From positions 2,590,001 through 2,654,000 of the forward strand of contig JAWKLD010000001.1 in NCBI GenBank assembly GCA_041392855.1: a DNA stretch of 64,000 nucleotides. The letters run 5' to 3'. Position 1 is the stretch's first letter. The number at the start of each line of letters is the position of its first letter. The position numbers were made by a program, and so were the translations under genes. Below are positions 44,490 to 53,124 of the stretch, one piece after another. The stretch comes from Flavipsychrobacter sp. (GTDB lineage: Bacteria > Bacteroidota > Bacteroidia > Chitinophagales > Chitinophagaceae). The notes beneath the pieces were generated by a model. The model had not been told where the DNA came from and searched no databases. It saw nothing but the letters and a program-made list of their open reading frames with translations.

Positions 44490-46469
44490 TCAATAATTTA
44501 ATAGCTCTTCGATAGCACTATTCAGTTTAGATTTTGCCAAAAAGTTTTGTTCCAGCTCAATAGCAAAAGGTACTGGTGTGTCTAAGCTGGCGCATCTAAC
44601 AATTGGTGCATCCAATAATTGGAAACAATGCTGTGCTATCCATGCACTAATTTCTCCACCAAGACCACCTATCAATGTATCTTCATGCAGCAATAATACT
44701 TTACCAGTACGAGCTACCGATGCTTTTATGGCATCATAATCAAGTGGCGAAAGCGTACGTAGATCCAAAATGTCGAAAGAAACATCAGTATGTTGCTCTG
44801 CATATGCTGTAGCCCAGTGCACACCCATACCATAAGTAATGATGCTGATGTCTGTACCTGTGGTCACTTGACGGGCTTTACCTATCTCTACCGTGTAATA
44901 ATCATCAGGCACTTCGCCTGATATACTACGGTATAAGGCCTTATGCTCAAAGTACATAACAGGGTTTGGATCTTCTATAGCTGCTATAAGTAAGCCTTTA
45001 GCGTCTTCAGGGGTAGATGGGTAAACTACTTTCAGCCCAGGTGTGTGTGTGAACCAAGCCTCATTGCTTTGCGAGTGGAACGGTCCTGCACCTACACCGC
45101 CACCTGTTGGCATACGCACTACCACATCAGCGTTTTGCCCCCAGCGGTAGTGTATCTTAGCAAGGTTGTTGATTATTTGGTTGAAACCTACAGTTGCAAA
45201 ATCTGCAAACTGCATTTCCATTACCGACTTATATCGTTTTAGCGACAAGCCAAGCGCAGCACCAATAATGGCACTTTCACAAATTGGCGTATTTCTTATT
45301 CTACTGGTTCCAAACTGTTCTACAAAGCCTTTTGTTATTTTAAAAGCACCTCCATATTCTGCAATGTCCTGTCCCATAATAACCATATTAAGGTACTTGT
45401 CCATTGTTTGTTTCAAGGCGTCACTAATAGCTTCGTGAAATTTTTTCTCCGTCTTGTTTGTAGACTTTGGAGCAATAACTCCCGTATGGTCTTTTGCAAA
45501 CAAGTCGCTATACTCTTCCTCCGTATCAGGTACTACATCTTCAGCGGCAAACCCTTTGGCTACAGCATCTTTTACGTAGTTCTGTATATCGGTTTTTATG
45601 GTATTGGTTTCTTCTTTAGTGATAATACCTTCTGAAAGCAGCCATTGTTCATAATTAAGAAGAGGGTCTTTCTGCTCCCACTCATCAAATAAGTGTTGTG
45701 GTACATATTTTACCCCGCTGGCCTCTTCGTGCCCACGCATTCTAAAGGTATTACACTCTATTAGTATTGGCTTTTGTTGCTCTATACAATAGCTTTTGGC
45801 CTCTTTGATGGTATTGTAAACCTCTAAAATGTTATTACCGTCAATGGTAATTCCCTTCATACCATAGCCAAGTGCTCTGTCCGACAGTTTTTCGCAAGCG
45901 TATTGCTCTTCTGTAGGTGTGCTCAGCCCATAGCCATTGTTTTCTATAATGAAGATAACCGGTAACCCCCATACAGCTGCTACGTTCAGTGCTTCATGAA
46001 AATCGCCCTCGCTGGTACCTCCTTCACCGGTAAAGGCTACGGCTACTTTTTGCTCTCCTTTTAGTTTGTGGGCTAGTGCTACACCGTCGGCTATGGCTAG
46101 TTGAGGTCCGAGGTGGGAGATCATACCACATATAAAATGCTCTGCATCGCCAAAGTGGAAAGAGCGCTCTCTGCCTTTACTATAGCCTCCTTTTTTGCCC
46201 TGCCATTGCATGACCAGCTTGTCCAGAGGTAGCTTACGGCTAGTAAATACACCCAGGTTTCTGTGCATGGGCATGATATACTCATCCTCATCCAAAGCCA
46301 TGGTAGTACCTACCGATATGGCTTCCTGACCTATTCCGCTGAACCATTTGCTGACCTTGCCTTGTCTTAATAGAATCAGCATTCGCTCTTCTATCATCCT
46401 AGGCGTTAATAACTCCTTATATAATTCTATTAGCAGGCTACTATCCAGCCCACCCCTGTCAAATTGCAT
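44490..46469 (-). CDS. 2-oxoacid dehydrogenase E1, fused alpha and beta subunits
   Basis: 659 aa. Residues 1-325 are E1 alpha (LILRQGKVSKWFSGIGQEAI, TGEGGTSEGDFHEALN ... IENNGYGLSTPT); residues 340-659 are E1 beta (MGQDIAEYGGAFKITKGF, GVGAGPFHSQSNEAWF, LHEDTLIGGLGGEIS). It decarboxylates a branched-chain 2-oxoacid or pyruvate with thiamine diphosphate and passes the acyl group to a lipoyl E2, not in this window. The thiamine motif reads GEG where GDG is usual. Most similar in layout to the fused branched-chain E1 of Bacteroidota. Monocistronic. Confidence 0.92.
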   Translation of the reverse strand: MQFDRGGLDSSLLIELYKELLTPRMIEERMLILLRQGKVSKWFSGIGQEAISVGTTMALDEDEYIMPMHRNLGVFTSRKLPLDKLVMQWQGKKGGYSKGRERSFHFGDAEHFICGMISHLGPQLAIADGVALAHKLKGEQKVAVAFTGEGGTSEGDFHEALNVAAVWGLPVIFIIENNGYGLSTPTEEQYACEKLSDRALGYGMKGITIDGNNILEVYNTIKEAKSYCIEQQKPILIECNTFRMRGHEEASGVKYVPQHLFDEWEQKDPLLNYEQWLLSEGIITKEETNTIKTDIQNYVKDAVAKGFAAEDVVPDTEEEYSDLFAKDHTGVIAPKSTNKTEKKFHEAISDALKQTMDKYLNMVIMGQDIAEYGGAFKITKGFVEQFGTSRIRNTPICESAIIGAALGLSLKRYKSVMEMQFADFATVGFNQIINNLAKIHYRWGQNADVVVRMPTGGGVGAGPFHSQSNEAWFTHTPGLKVVYPSTPEDAKGLLIAAIEDPNPVMYFEHKALYRSISGEVPDDYYTVEIGKARQVTTGTDISIITYGMGVHWATAYAEQHTDVSFDILDLRTLSPLDYDAIKASVARTGKVLLLHEDTLIGGLGGEISAWIAQHCFQLLDAPIVRCASLDTPVPFAIELEQNFLAKSKLNSAIEELLNY

Positions 46470-46485
46470 ATCGCACAGTTTGCAA

Positions 46486-46493
46486 CAAAAATA
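46486..46493 (-). promoter_or_regulatory. -7 promoter box of the E1 gene
   Basis: Exact TAnnTTTG (TATTTTTG on the - strand), 16 nt before the ATG at 46469. Confidence 0.55.
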
Positions 46494-46611
46494 AACGCTT
46501 CCACAATTAAACCTAAAAAGAATAGCCTTTTATTTAGGGCTATTTTTAGTCTTGAAGGCATTTTTAGTATATAACATTTCCACATTAGTTTTAGCTTATC
46601 TCAAGGTTTAT

Positions 46612-46619
46612 TAACTTTG
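46612..46619 (+). promoter_or_regulatory. pyrG -7 promoter box
   Basis: Exact TAnnTTTG (TAACTTTG) with a TTTTAG -33-like element 17 nt upstream (46589-46594). It predicts a leader of about 70 nt ahead of the ATG at 46693. Confidence 0.65.
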
Positions 46620-46692
46620 TGCGACCGCAACAGCAATTCCCCATATTTATTGGATTTTTCGCTGCGCACCGGTCTGCAAAAACAGGAGCGTT

Positions 46693-48345
46693 ATGACTAA
46701 GTACATTTTTGTAACAGGAGGTGTTACCTCTTCATTAGGTAAAGGTATTATAGCTGCATCGTTGGCTAAACTGTTACAAGCCCGAGGCTTCACAACAACC
46801 ATTCAAAAGTTTGATCCCTACATAAACGTAGACCCGGGTACGCTGAACCCATACGAGCATGGGGAGTGTTATGTAACGGAAGATGGTGCGGAAACGGACT
46901 TGGACTTAGGACACTATGAGCGTTTTTTAAATACGTTCACCTCTCAGGCTAATAACGTAACTACAGGTCGTGTATACCAACATGTGATCAATAAAGAGCG
47001 CGAAGGTGCTTACCTAGGTAAAACGGTACAGGTTATCCCGCATATTACTGACGAAATTAAGCGTCGTATCATGCTTTTGGGAGAAGGCAACAAGTACGAT
47101 TTTGTTATTACTGAGCTTGGTGGTACGGTAGGTGACATTGAATCGCTACCGTATATAGAGGCGGTTCGTCAGTTGAAATGGGACTTGGGAGAGCACAATT
47201 GTATTGTGGTGCACCTAACACTTATTCCTTATTTGAGAGCGGCAAAAGAATTAAAAACTAAACCTACACAACACTCAGTAAAGCTGATGAGTGAGAATGG
47301 TTTAAACCCTGATATATTGGTTTGCCGTACAGAGGAGCCATTATATAAGGATATAAAAAGAAAGATTGCACAATTCTGTAACGTAACACAGGATGCGGTA
47401 ATAGAAGCTAAAGATGCAGATACGATCTATAGCGTTCCGTTGGAAATGATGAAGGAACGCTTGGACGAAATTTGTTTGGAGAAGCTTAATGTAGATTTTG
47501 GTAAAGAGCCCGATCTGGATAAATGGAAAGAGTTTTTAAACAAACTACGCTATCCTAAAACAAGCATCACTGTTGGTCTTATAGGTAAGTATGTAGAATT
47601 ACAAGATGCTTATAAGTCAATTCTTGAAGCGTTTATACACGCAGGTGCTATTAACGAGTGTAAAGTAGAGGTTAGAAATATACATTCAGAATATCTTACA
47701 AAAGAAAATGCAGAAGAGAAGCTACGCAACTTGGATGCCATATTGGTAGCACCGGGTTTTGGTAGTAGAGGTATTGAAGGAAAGATTGATGCTATTCGCT
47801 ATGCGCGTGAGCAAAAAATACCATTCTTTGGTATTTGCCTAGGTATGCAAATGGCTTGTGTAGAGTTTGCCCGCAATGTGCTGAACATGCCAAACGCACA
47901 CACTACTGAAGTAAACGAGGATACTAAGGATGCGGTTATATCTATTATGGAAGAGCAGAAAGATATAACGCAGATGGGCGGAACAATGAGATTAGGAGCT
48001 TATGCTTGTGAGTTGAAAAAAGATTCCAAACTAGCTGAAATATACGGTACAACTTCTATCTCGGAGCGCCATCGTCACCGCTACGAGTTTAATAACCAAT
48101 ATTTAGAAGCGTTTGAAAAAGCAGGTATGATACCTGTGGGTAGAAACCCTAAAACACAACTGGTAGAAGTGATGGAGTTGAAAGACCACCCTTTCTACGT
48201 GGCTGTACAATATCACCCGGAGTATAAGAGCACGGTAGAAAACCCGCATCCATTGTTTGTTGCCTTTATAAAAGCAGCAAAAGAGGCTCAGGGCAAGAGA
48301 AACGGCGGGATGAAGAAGGCTTTTGATAAGCAGCAGGTAGACTAG
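46693..48345 (+). CDS. pyrG: CTP synthase
   Basis: 550 aa. Synthetase domain (1-266): IFVTGGVTSSLGKGIIAAS, NVDPGTLNPYEHGECYVTEDG. Glutaminase domain (about 290-535): GICLGMQMACVEF with catalytic Cys, and QYHPEYKS with catalytic His/Glu. It converts UTP to CTP using ATP and glutamine. In many bacteria pyrG is controlled by initiation-site selection; the leader of about 70 nt shows no clear attenuator by eye. It ends with a 4-nt stop-stop overlap with murI. Confidence 0.97.
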   Translation: MTKYIFVTGGVTSSLGKGIIAASLAKLLQARGFTTTIQKFDPYINVDPGTLNPYEHGECYVTEDGAETDLDLGHYERFLNTFTSQANNVTTGRVYQHVINKEREGAYLGKTVQVIPHITDEIKRRIMLLGEGNKYDFVITELGGTVGDIESLPYIEAVRQLKWDLGEHNCIVVHLTLIPYLRAAKELKTKPTQHSVKLMSENGLNPDILVCRTEEPLYKDIKRKIAQFCNVTQDAVIEAKDADTIYSVPLEMMKERLDEICLEKLNVDFGKEPDLDKWKEFLNKLRYPKTSITVGLIGKYVELQDAYKSILEAFIHAGAINECKVEVRNIHSEYLTKENAEEKLRNLDAILVAPGFGSRGIEGKIDAIRYAREQKIPFFGICLGMQMACVEFARNVLNMPNAHTTEVNEDTKDAVISIMEEQKDITQMGGTMRLGAYACELKKDSKLAEIYGTTSISERHRHRYEFNNQYLEAFEKAGMIPVGRNPKTQLVEVMELKDHPFYVAVQYHPEYKSTVENPHPLFVAFIKAAKEAQGKRNGGMKKAFDKQQVD

Positions 48346-49166
48346 TGTTGTATATCAACATGAGTTGACTGAATACTACTCCCAAAAAAGGTTTGAGCGT
48401 TGGTATTAAAATCCTCAGTATTATCTGTAGTATAGAATGCTATATGGCCATTTTTGCCAATATTTTGTTCTATATCCTTATGCCTGCTCAGGTAGTCTTG
48501 TAAGCTATCGGCTACAATATCAGCTTGTGATATGGTGCTTATCCCTTCTGGTAAGTGCTTTTTAATGGTCTCTTCCAGCAGAGGATAATGGGTACAGCCT
48601 AAAAGTATGGTATCTATATTTTTTGATTGAGCTAGTAAGCTTTCGATATCCATCTGTACTATGGCATCCGCTTCCTTTTTATCTGCCATTTTGTGCTCTA
48701 TGATGGGCACCCAAAGCGGACAAGCTTGTTGATATACATTAAGTTCAGGGTAGAACTTGTTGATCTCTATGGGGTATGTGTTAGACAGTATAGTGCCCTT
48801 AGTGCCTAGTATACCTACGGTTTTAGAGTCAGAATACTGCCCTATTATTTCAGCTGTGGGTCTTATAACACCTAAAACACGTTTTTCTGATCCCAGCAAG
48901 GGTAGGTCGTGCATCTGAATGGTCTTCAGTGCCTTTGCTGAAGCGGTATTGCAGGCTAGAATAATCAGTTGGCAGCCTTGGTCGAATAGCCATTTTACAG
49001 CCTCTAGTGTAAAATGGTATACCGCTTCAAAAGAACGGTCGCCATAAGGAGCGCGCGCATTATCGCCAAGGTATATATAATCATACTCAGGCATTTTTTC
49101 TTTTATAGCCTTAAAAACGGTCAAACCACCGTAACCTGAGTCGAATATGCCTATTGGAGCAGCCAT
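48342..49166 (-). CDS. murI: Glutamate racemase
   Basis: 274 aa from the ATG at 49166 (MAAPIGIFDSGYGGLTVF). The catalytic Cys pair is present: LACNTASA and LLGCTHYPLL. It makes D-glutamate for peptidoglycan. The open frame continues 9 codons upstream, but the -7 box sits within that extension, so the shorter start is preferred. Divergent from korB, with an inverted repeat in the promoter. Confidence 0.95.
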   Translation of the reverse strand: MAAPIGIFDSGYGGLTVFKAIKEKMPEYDYIYLGDNARAPYGDRSFEAVYHFTLEAVKWLFDQGCQLIILACNTASAKALKTIQMHDLPLLGSEKRVLGVIRPTAEIIGQYSDSKTVGILGTKGTILSNTYPIEINKFYPELNVYQQACPLWVPIIEHKMADKKEADAIVQMDIESLLAQSKNIDTILLGCTHYPLLEETIKKHLPEGISTISQADIVADSLQDYLSRHKDIEQNIGKNGHIAFYTTDNTEDFNTNAQTFFGSSIQSTHVDIQH

Positions 49167-49171
49167 AGCCA

Positions 49172-49179
49172 CAAATATA
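49172..49179 (-). promoter_or_regulatory. murI -7 promoter box
   Basis: Exact TAnnTTTG (TATATTTG on the - strand) only 5 nt before the ATG at 49166, implying a leaderless or near-leaderless mRNA. Confidence 0.6.
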
Positions 49180-49188
49180 TCAAAGAAA

Positions 49189-49210
49189 AGCACTGGTAGA
49201 GACCAGTGCT
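49189..49210. repeat. 9-bp dyad over the murI -33 region, candidate operator
   Basis: AGCACTGGT-agag-ACCAGTGCT, perfect dyad. It begins 9 bp upstream of the murI -7 box, so it covers the -33 region. Its position between two divergent starts argues against a terminator. Confidence 0.5.
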
Positions 49211-49311
49211 AATGTTTTTATCTGTACCGCGATATCGATAGCAACCTACTTAGGTTTTCATAATTAACAGTCACAATGCTGTAGATGTTTTAAATACTGG
49301 TATGAATACAG

Positions 49312-49319
49312 TAATTTTG
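49312..49319 (+). promoter_or_regulatory. korB -7 promoter box
   Basis: Exact TAnnTTTG (TAATTTTG), 16 nt before the ATG at 49336 but only 1 nt before the ATG at 49321, which favours 49336 as start. Confidence 0.6.
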
Positions 49320-49335
49320 CATGATATTTTTACTT

Positions 49336-50376
49336 ATGAGTGACGTTGCAACACCACAAAAGCCAGCACTTACAGCAAAAGATTTTGCTACAGATCAAGA
49401 AGTGCGTTGGTGTCCTGGTTGTGGAGATTATTCGATATTAAAGCAAGTACAAACCATACTGCCACAAACGGGTATTCCTAAAGAGGATATCGTTATTGTT
49501 TCGGGTATTGGTTGTAGCTCTCGTTTCCCTTACTATATGAATACTTATGGCATGCACTCTATACATGGGCGTGCTGCAGCTATTGCATCGGGGTTGAAAG
49601 CTACAAGGCCAGAATTGAGTGTATGGATAGTAACAGGCGACGGTGATGGATTGAGTATTGGTGGTAACCATACGATACACTTATTACGTAGAAATTTTGA
49701 TGTGAATGTATTGTTGTTCAATAACCAGATATATGGTTTGACCAAAGGGCAATATTCTCCTACATCTGAAGAAAATAAAATAACTAAGTCAACACCTTTT
49801 GGTAGTATCGATCATCCCTTCAATCCACTAGCATTGGCTATGGGTGCTGATGCTACTTTTATTGCCAGAAGTATGGATCGTGACCCTAAGCACTTACAAG
49901 AGTTGCTATTAAGGTCGCATGCACACCATGGTGCTTCTTTCTTGGAGATCTACCAAAACTGTAACATCTTCAACGATGGAGCCTTCTTTACATTCACAGA
50001 TAAAGAAACTCGTGCTGAAGAGGTGCTTTATTTGCAACAAGGGCAACCATTGATATATGGTGCAGAAAAAAATAAAGGTATCCGTCTGAATGGGCACAAG
50101 CCCGAGATCGTGAATCTTGAAGATGGAACCGTAAGTGTGGATGATCTGTGGGTGCATGATGAGCAAGATTTCTTTAAAGCGCAGATATTAACCCGCTTCT
50201 TCGATAATCCTTCTGTAGAAGGTCACTTCCCTCGTCCGGTAGGTGTGTTTTATGCAGTAGAACGCCCAACTTATGAGGATGCTATGCAGTTACAAGTAGA
50301 GCATGCAGTAGCCACCAAAGGCGATGGTGATCTGGATAGCTTACTAAAAGGTAAGGAGAACTGGGTGATCGAGTAA
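49336..50376 (+). CDS. korB: 2-oxoacid:ferredoxin oxidoreductase subunit beta
   Basis: 346 aa from the ATG at 49336. It has the iron-sulfur Cys motif RWCPGCGDY, a further Cys in GIGCSSRFPYYMNTYG, and a later Cys (YQNCNIFNDG) in the pattern of a 4Fe-4S ligand set. The thiamine-diphosphate motif is TGDGDGLSIGGNH through FNNQIYGLTKGQ. It completes KorA, encoded about 39 kb upstream. The enzyme links 2-oxoglutarate (or another oxoacid) oxidation to reduced ferredoxin. The flippase gene follows after 25 nt. Confidence 0.94.
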   Translation: MSDVATPQKPALTAKDFATDQEVRWCPGCGDYSILKQVQTILPQTGIPKEDIVIVSGIGCSSRFPYYMNTYGMHSIHGRAAAIASGLKATRPELSVWIVTGDGDGLSIGGNHTIHLLRRNFDVNVLLFNNQIYGLTKGQYSPTSEENKITKSTPFGSIDHPFNPLALAMGADATFIARSMDRDPKHLQELLLRSHAHHGASFLEIYQNCNIFNDGAFFTFTDKETRAEEVLYLQQGQPLIYGAEKNKGIRLNGHKPEIVNLEDGTVSVDDLWVHDEQDFFKAQILTRFFDNPSVEGHFPRPVGVFYAVERPTYEDAMQLQVEHAVATKGDGDLDSLLKGKENWVIE

Positions 50377-50401
50377 AGCGTCTGATGTAGAACACAAATA
50401 A

Positions 50402-51913
50402 TTGGGATCACTAAAAAAACTAGCAAGCCAAACAGTTTGGTACGGTGTCAGCAATATTGCTGCACGTTTGCTTACTTATGTGCTTACTCCTTATTTCACC
50501 TATACGCTTGTAGGTGTTGCAGGTCAGGTAGAATATGGGTTGTACACCTACATATATTCCATACTCCCCTTTCTGAATATTGTTTACTCCTACGGAATGG
50601 AAACAACGTTTTTCCGTTTTAGTAATACCGAAGATAAGCAAGAGCTCTATAGTACTCAGGTTACGTCAGTGCTGCTAACCACACTGCTATTTACAGCATC
50701 TATTATCATGCTGCAAACACCTATTGCAGGTTTTCTAGATTTGGGCAATCATGTAGAATATGTAGTATGGATAGCCGCCATCTTAGGGCTAGATGCATTA
50801 TCTGCATTACCATATGCCAGGTTGAGGCAAGAGAATAGGCCTCGCAAATACGCTTTTACCAAAGTAGCAGGCATCATACTGTTTGTAGGTACAGTGATGT
50901 TTCTTTTTAGTATGGGGGAAGGTATTGCGCAACGCAATCCTGAAGGTTGGTTTGCAGAGTTCTACAATAAATATTGGGGCTTAGGGTTTATACTCTTTGC
51001 TAATGTGCTACAGGCATTGTTTACCCTACTTCTTTTGTCTAGTGAGCTGTTGAAGTTCAAGCCTATCATCAACAAAGGGGTCTACAAGCGTGTACTAAAA
51101 TATGGTTTGCCCATATTAATAACAGGGCTTGCAGGTACGGCTAATGAGCAGTTGAGTATTCCAATTTTCAAAAAAATATACCCTGCTACCAAAGAAGAAA
51201 CAACAATCCAATTAGGCTATTTTGGGGCTACGCTAAAGCTAGCCATAATGATTAAGCTTGCTATACAGGCCTTCCGTTTGGCAGGAGAGCCGTTTTTCTT
51301 TTCTATTGCTCAAGAAAAAGATGCTAAATATACCTATGCAAGAGTGATGAAGTGGTTTGTGGTAGTGATGGCATTTATGTTTTTGAATGTGGCATTGTTT
51401 ATAGATCTATGGCAATACTTTATTTCGCCTGAATATAGAGTAGCGCTAGACCTAGTTCCTGTGTTGCTACTATCATTTGTCTTTTTAGGTATATATAACA
51501 ATTTAAATATCTGGTTCAAACTAACGGATAAGACCATGTATGGCACATACATTGCAATAATAGGTACAGCTGTTACTATAGCGTTCAACTTTGCATTGAT
51601 ACCTTATTGGGGCTATGCAGCTTGTGCTTGGGGCATGCTACTCTGTTATGGGGTTATGATGATGTTATCTTACTTATGGGGTCAAAAACATTATCCTATT
51701 CCATATAGTCTTACTACTATTGGCAAGTATATTGGTATGATGTTGCTTCTATTCTTTATACAAGCACTGTTGCGCAATTATGTATTAACAGATAGTATGG
51801 TACTACGTATAGTATCAGGTTTGATCTTGTTTGTGCTGTATGTATTGTTTATCGTAAGGTCAGAAAAAGAAGAGCTGACCCGCATTCCAATAATAGGGAA
51901 ATACATAAAATAG
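50402..51913 (+). CDS. Polysaccharide flippase (MOP/Wzx-type)
   Basis: 503 aa, about 12-14 membrane helices. The N terminus LASQTVWYGVSNIAARLLTY and the YGLPILITGLAG segment match Wzx-type lipopolysaccharide biosynthesis proteins. It probably flips a lipid-linked glycan across the inner membrane. Start codon is TTG at 50402: an in-frame TAA sits immediately before it and no usable ATG follows in the conserved N-terminal region. Linked to korB on the same strand; the 3' end is 6 nt from the AraC stop. Confidence 0.9.
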   Translation: MGSLKKLASQTVWYGVSNIAARLLTYVLTPYFTYTLVGVAGQVEYGLYTYIYSILPFLNIVYSYGMETTFFRFSNTEDKQELYSTQVTSVLLTTLLFTASIIMLQTPIAGFLDLGNHVEYVVWIAAILGLDALSALPYARLRQENRPRKYAFTKVAGIILFVGTVMFLFSMGEGIAQRNPEGWFAEFYNKYWGLGFILFANVLQALFTLLLLSSELLKFKPIINKGVYKRVLKYGLPILITGLAGTANEQLSIPIFKKIYPATKEETTIQLGYFGATLKLAIMIKLAIQAFRLAGEPFFFSIAQEKDAKYTYARVMKWFVVVMAFMFLNVALFIDLWQYFISPEYRVALDLVPVLLLSFVFLGIYNNLNIWFKLTDKTMYGTYIAIIGTAVTIAFNFALIPYWGYAACAWGMLLCYGVMMMLSYLWGQKHYPIPYSLTTIGKYIGMMLLLFFIQALLRNYVLTDSMVLRIVSGLILFVLYVLFIVRSEKEELTRIPIIGKYIK

Positions 51914-51919
51914 AAAGAG

Positions 51920-52780
51920 TTACTTCAATAACTCACAAGGCTTGGTGCCTGTAGCTTTTTTGAAAGCAGTGCTAAAATGCGATATACTGCTAAAGCCAAG
52001 CTCGTTGGCTACATCAGATACTGTAGTGCCGGTTTGCAACATTTCTTTTGCCTTGGCAATGCGCAGGCTTTGTGTGTATTCATGAATGGTTTTGCCCACC
52101 AATGCTTTAAATCCTTTTTTCAAGTAGCACTCGTTCATAGCTACCGTACGTGAGAGCTCTTTAATGGTTAGTGGGCTATCCAAATTGGCTTCAATAGTTT
52201 CCTTGGCGGCAATCACTTTTTCACGCTCACTTTCAAAAGCTAAGAATCTACACGCAGGTACAGGGCAGGCGGTGAATGGTAGGTTGATACACTCTAGCGC
52301 TCTTCTCAGCAAGTGTATCAACAACTCATTATGCTGTAAAGCGGTAGTGAAGTTGGTTTTATTTTGTACTTCTTGTAGTTGTTCCAGCAGTACTTCTGTT
52401 TGCTTACAGATAGAGAACTGTTGTTCAGTAACCTTGTTGAAGCTGAAAGGCTGCTCGGCAAGTAATATATCCAGTGGATACTGTTCAAAAAAAGGTGGCT
52501 GAAACTCTATCCAGAAGATAGTGGCCGTTTCAGGGCGAATATCATGCTTTAGATAAAGCAATTGTAAACAGAACTGATCGTCTTCTATTGGGAATAAGTG
52601 CAGTTTAGCATGCTCATCGGGCCATGCATTACTAGGAAAATCCACTTCTATCTTCTCAGAATAGACAATATGACTTTTGAAAATGAAGTTACGGTCTACT
52701 ATCTGAGCTTCCTGCCCCAAGATACGTTCTATCGGAGCGCTTTGCTTAGTAATAACCTTTATGTCTTTTACCTTAGGCAC
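51920..52780 (-). CDS. AraC-family transcriptional regulator
   Basis: 286 aa. The C-terminal double helix-turn-helix (about 188-283) is clear: LTIKELSRTVAMNECYLKKG and VSDVANELGFSSISHFSTAF. The N-terminal region is not a recognisable cupin and may be a ligand domain. Start is GTG at 52780; no ATG occurs before the conserved part. The nearest divergent gene is gyrB, an unlikely target, so the regulon is unknown. Confidence 0.88.
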   Translation of the reverse strand: MPKVKDIKVITKQSAPIERILGQEAQIVDRNFIFKSHIVYSEKIEVDFPSNAWPDEHAKLHLFPIEDDQFCLQLLYLKHDIRPETATIFWIEFQPPFFEQYPLDILLAEQPFSFNKVTEQQFSICKQTEVLLEQLQEVQNKTNFTTALQHNELLIHLLRRALECINLPFTACPVPACRFLAFESEREKVIAAKETIEANLDSPLTIKELSRTVAMNECYLKKGFKALVGKTIHEYTQSLRIAKAKEMLQTGTTVSDVANELGFSSISHFSTAFKKATGTKPCELLK

Positions 52781-52785
52781 GGCTG

Positions 52786-52793
52786 CAAATATA
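52786..52793 (-). promoter_or_regulatory. AraC-gene -7 promoter box
   Basis: Exact TAnnTTTG (TATATTTG on the - strand) 5 nt before the GTG start at 52780, implying a leaderless or near-leaderless transcript. Confidence 0.55.
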
Positions 52794-53002
52794 GGATTAT
52801 TTAAATTAAGCGGAATCAGGCAGTTATAAGGATAATAGCAATATAATATTGAGCGATAGGGCTAGTTTTTTGGATAGAGAAACATTAATAGCAAAATGTA
52901 TATTTATTTAACGAAATAAATATTGAAAAACAGATTATTTGAAAATGGCTGAAATGCTTTACAGGAAAGGGTTTTAGTACTGTTAAAAAACATTGTTTTT
53001 TC

Positions 53003-53033
53003 TTGTATAAGATGTCGCTTTTTGCTAACTTTG
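53003..53033 (+). promoter_or_regulatory. gyrB promoter (-33 TTG and -7 TAnnTTTG)
   Basis: TTG at 53003-53005, 20-nt spacer, exact TAACTTTG at 53026-53033. One of the best matches in the window; predicts a leader of about 87 nt. Confidence 0.7.
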
Positions 53034-53124
53034 TTAGGTTATATTCAAGCAAATTTTACGGTCATTCTTTGTGGCCGATCCATAAACAGAAATACTATTT
53101 TTTAGTGTTTTTCTTAATTGTTTT

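Larger units (their letters stand above)
52781..53124. other. 344-bp divergent intergenic region (AraC / gyrB)
   Basis: Holds the AraC -7 box (52786-52793, - strand) and the gyrB promoter (53003-53033) with a leader of about 90 nt. The middle (about 52800-53000) is AT-rich without a gene, RNA fold or repeat that I could support. Confidence 0.6.

Noticed and set aside
49189..49210. Hairpin read as a terminator
   Set aside because: It lies between divergent starts, has no gene end nearby and only a delayed T stretch; an operator fits better.
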